A stretch of DNA of 7,819 nucleotides from Smithella sp. D17 (lineage in GTDB: Bacteria; Desulfobacterota; Syntrophia; Syntrophales; Smithellaceae), in assembly GCA_000753945.1 (NCBI GenBank), contig JQOA01000023.1, positions 1 to 7,819 on the forward strand. The letters are read 5' to 3'. Position 1 is the first letter of the stretch; each line of letters begins with the position of its first letter. The notes under the pieces are model-generated. The model was given only the letters and a program-made list of their open reading frames with translations. It was not told the origin of the DNA and searched no databases. Both the position numbers and the translations under genes were made by a program. This document shows, one piece after another, positions 5,692 to 7,819 of the stretch.

Positions 5692-6312
5692 TTAGATTCC
5701 TCCGTAGCGGACGGCGTTAATGATTGGTTTGCTAAGATATATGCCGATAAAGGCGCCGATTATTGATCCAACTATTCCTTGCGCGGTCTGGATAAAAATA
5801 TACCAAGGGGCATAAAACTGATGCCAGATATAGGGCGCAGAAAAACAGTAAAAATAAGTATAAACTGTCAGCCCCCGAAGAAATCCGGCGCCGAGGGCAT
5901 TCTTCATGGTATGCAGATAATTCCCTGTAATGATGAAATATAATTCCAGGGCAAATGAGGCCAAAAGCGCATACGGCCACCATAGAGGATTAAGACCACT
6001 GGAGATGATCTGAGATAAGATGCTATGACCGCAAATGATCATGGTTGTTGTCCCTGCCCGAGGAATGAGACGAATGCCGATGAAGAGTGTTGCCGTATAG
6101 GGTATGGAAAAAAAGAATGACTGAATCAGGGGGAGACGGCTCAGACCGAATTTAAAAGGTAAGATAGTAATATAAAGCAAACTGCAAAACAGGGCTATAG
6201 TCGTCAAGTCTACTGTACTGAAAGACGGGATTGCCTTGCGTGTCCAAAGAAGATGAAATACTATCCCGCCCAGGATGGCAATGAATATCACTGCTCCGAT
6301 GTAGAGATTCAT
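5692..6312 (-). CDS. Integral membrane protein, putative ECF transporter S component
   Basis: The 206-aa product has about seven hydrophobic segments: residues 1-23 (MNLYIGAVIFIAILGGIVF), then near 34-58, 63-85, 91-110, 114-132, 143-165 and 172-198. Its place directly after the T component suggests the substrate-binding S subunit of an ECF transporter. It lacks the N-terminal His motif (MHIMEG type) that NikM and CbiM use to bind metal. The extra N-terminal helix is beyond the usual six. The motif SSGLNPLWWPYALLASFALE and a Trp/Tyr-rich loop (APYIWHQFYAPWY) may line an organic-ligand pocket, which is inference. An in-frame GTG lies at 6330, but ATG 6312 is chosen because AGGAG precedes it by about eight bases and it forms an ATGA overlap with the T-component stop. 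S components are poorly conserved, so the family call rests largely on context. Confidence 0.65.
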   Translation of the reverse strand: MNLYIGAVIFIAILGGIVFHLLWTRKAIPSFSTVDLTTIALFCSLLYITILPFKFGLSRLPLIQSFFFSIPYTATLFIGIRLIPRAGTTTMIICGHSILSQIISSGLNPLWWPYALLASFALELYFIITGNYLHTMKNALGAGFLRGLTVYTYFYCFSAPYIWHQFYAPWYIFIQTAQGIVGSIIGAFIGIYLSKPIINAVRYGGI

Positions 6313-7100
6313 GGCAATATCTCCTGGCACAGGATGAGCATGAACATACCCGCGGTGGAAAGGCCTAAAAAAGTCCAGTCGCGTGAAGACAAGGTCAGTT
6401 CTTTTAAATTAGTTCTTTTGCCGGTAAATGCACGCACCTCAGCAGCAAGAGCGATACGACGGGCATTGCGTAGACTATCGATAATTAACGGTGGCAGGAG
6501 GCGGTAAAAAGCCCGAAACCAGCCCATTAATCCTTTTACCTTTAGTCCCCGCAGCCTTTGAGCCATAAGGATGCGTCTTGCCGCATCCAACAGAGAGGGA
6601 ATAAAGCGAATGCTGACCGTAATAACAAAACCAATTCTTTTAGGCATACCCATACTCTCCATGCCCAGCAGCAGATCAGAAGGATATGTGGACATAACAA
6701 TGACTGCACTGAGCAGCATTGCTGAAAAAAGCCGAAGACTCTGCAACGCTCCGTAAATGATACCCTCACGGTATAGAGAGATTCCACCGGTTATATTTCC
6801 CAGGAATCCCGAATCAGGTGGTAATATTGTAATGATAATTGTGCGCGGTTCAAACGAGTAGAAGAATCCTTGTGAAGTCATGGTAAAAATCAAGGTGGTA
6901 ATCATAATAATAAACATTGCCTTTACCGTGCTTTTTGCCGGACGCAGAATTCCAAAGAGAATCAGAACGGCAAAACAAAGCAGGAACAATTCTAACGGAT
7001 TCTTTAGAACAACTATAAGGATGGCGACCATCAAGCCCAGAAGAATCTTTGTCCGGGGATCAAGCCGATGCAGGCATGTTTTCTTATCCAGATATTTCAT
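6309..7100 (-). CDS. ecfT: ECF transporter transmembrane component EcfT
   Basis: The 263-aa protein is the T subunit that couples the ATPases to the S component in the inner membrane. It opens with the family signature (HRLDPRTKILLGL, residues 11-23), followed by hydrophobic helices near 18-33, 37-52, 59-78 and 113-137. The two cytoplasmic coupling helices lie at 173-185 (AARRILMAQRLRG) and 211-224 (RNARRIALAAEVRA). Their ARG motifs are altered to LRG and VRA; the key Arg is kept in both. A last hydrophobic helix (about 242-258) ends the protein. The start overlaps the ATPase gene by 17 bases and the stop overlaps the S-component start as ATGA, so the three subunits are translationally coupled. 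Confidence 0.9.
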   Translation of the reverse strand: MKYLDKKTCLHRLDPRTKILLGLMVAILIVVLKNPLELFLLCFAVLILFGILRPAKSTVKAMFIIMITTLIFTMTSQGFFYSFEPRTIIITILPPDSGFLGNITGGISLYREGIIYGALQSLRLFSAMLLSAVIVMSTYPSDLLLGMESMGMPKRIGFVITVSIRFIPSLLDAARRILMAQRLRGLKVKGLMGWFRAFYRLLPPLIIDSLRNARRIALAAEVRAFTGKRTNLKELTLSSRDWTFLGLSTAGMFMLILCQEILP

Positions 7101-7819
7101 CGCTGATGATCCTGCCTTTGCGCATGGTTATTTTACGTCCCGCCAGAGCAGCGGCACGTTCGTTATGGGTTGAAAAGACAATTGTTCCTCCACGGTAGGC
7201 ATAGTCATAAAGCATAGCCATAAGTTTATGCCATGTTCTATCGTCGAGTCCTGTTGTCGGCTCATCAAGAATGATGATTTCCGGCTCCATCGCCATAATG
7301 GAAATTACCGCCAGGATTTGTCGTTGTCCCCGCGAGATGGTCTGCGGATGGCGCAGTCTGTGATCTTTCAGACCGGCGATTTCCAGATATCGCTCCACAT
7401 CTGTTTTCTGGCTCAGACAACCAGGCCCGAAGGCAATTTCTTCTTCCACAGTTGCAGCAAAAAGTTGTTCATCGGGATTCTGAAAAAGAAAACCAACGCG
7501 ACCCACCAGAGATGCCAATTCCGGTCTGTGCACATTTAAAATCGTGGTTTCTCCTTGATCGGGTTGCAGGATTCCGCTTATAATTTTTAAAAGCGTTGTC
7601 TTCCCGGAACCGTTATTGCCACAGAATGCAACGATTTCTCCTCTCCGGATCATGATATCAATGTTTTCTAAAACATTGATATTCTGGTCATAGCCGAAAC
7701 AGACATGACACATGGCGATTACGGATGATTCAGAGAGCGCCTTTGCTTTTCTGTCCGGTAGAAAAGTTGTTGCCGATACAGGATATCTTTGCCGTGTTGT
7801 CCGTAAGATCGCATATTCC
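7084..7819 (-). CDS. ECF transporter ATPase, C-terminal ABC domain (5' end outside window)
   Basis: This subunit hydrolyses ATP to drive the transporter. Numbering from the internal Met at 7713, it has Walker A GNNGSGKTT (32-40), Q-loop Q78 in FLFQNPDEQLF, signature SRGQRQ (127-132), Walker B IIILDE (147-151 region) and switch His183 in FSTHN, so it should be active. The FQNPDEQLF motif is typical of cobalt/nickel and vitamin ECF ATPases. The frame stays open for 35 more codons to the right edge, containing YAILRTTRQRYPVSATTFLP and then a polar stretch before the ABC domain. That looks like the linker of a fused double-ABC protein (as in YkoD-type or MtaABC-like fusions) rather than a normal N-terminus. 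The Met at 7713 lacks a clear Shine-Dalgarno sequence, so I treat the CDS as partial. The stop overlaps ecfT by 17 bases. Confidence 0.88.
   Translation of the reverse strand, partial: EYAILRTTRQRYPVSATTFLPDRKAKALSESSVIAMCHVCFGYDQNINVLENIDIMIRRGEIVAFCGNNGSGKTTLLKIISGILQPDQGETTILNVHRPELASLVGRVGFLFQNPDEQLFAATVEEEIAFGPGCLSQKTDVERYLEIAGLKDHRLRHPQTISRGQRQILAVISIMAMEPEIIILDEPTTGLDDRTWHKLMAMLYDYAYRGGTIVFSTHNERAAALAGRKITMRKGRIISDEISG

Noticed and set aside
5232..5720. 162-codon plus-strand frame opposite the radical SAM gene
   Set aside because: It is antisense to a gene with complete catalytic motifs and has no recognisable domain.
1..7819. CRISPR arrays, tRNA or rRNA genes
   Set aside because: No regularly spaced direct repeats, cloverleaf sequence or conserved rRNA segments were seen on either strand.

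Overview
The window looks like a chromosomal segment of an anaerobic Gram-negative bacterium. A deltaproteobacterial or Desulfobacterota-type host is my best guess, because NikR, an ECF-family transporter and a radical SAM enzyme occur together and the nikR operator half-sites resemble the GTGTT/AACAC type I recall for that group. The assignment is weak. Nearly every host gene lies on the minus strand; only an insertion sequence and the small gene it interrupts read on the plus strand.

Left third (1-2890, minus strand): an AT-rich two-gene unit. The first gene encodes a 321-aa protein with an N-terminal PIN-like nuclease domain and a C-terminal region resembling a winged helix. Its stop overlaps by one base (TAATG) the start of a large, mostly alpha-helical protein of at least 631 aa that runs off the left edge. 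I do not recognise the large protein. The tight coupling, base composition and adjacent insertion sequence make this a candidate accessory (possibly defence) system, but that is inference.

Middle (3050-4354, plus strand): an IS630-family element of about 1.1 kb with imperfect terminal inverted repeats. Its transposase is split into two frames at a run of nine A, as expected for a programmed -1 frameshift, and the DDE residues are intact. Removing the element and restoring a single TA target joins a lipoprotein signal peptide on the left, in frame, to a 35-codon tail on the right. That tail ends in TAA overlapping an intrinsic terminator hairpin, so the element appears to have broken a 57-aa lipoprotein gene.

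Right half (4429-7819, minus strand): a transport locus reading, in transcription order, energy-coupling ATPase (probably a fused double ABC protein, N-terminus outside the window), EcfT transmembrane protein, a 206-aa membrane protein in the substrate-binding (S) position, a radical SAM enzyme, and the nickel regulator nikR. The first three genes overlap (17 bp, then ATGA); the radical SAM gene follows after 22 bp. nikR has its own promoter, with an inverted repeat of NikR-operator type over the -10 element. The S protein is not a canonical NikM/CbiM, so the substrate is open: nickel, a nickel chelate, or an unrelated cofactor precursor. No rRNA, tRNA or CRISPR array was seen.
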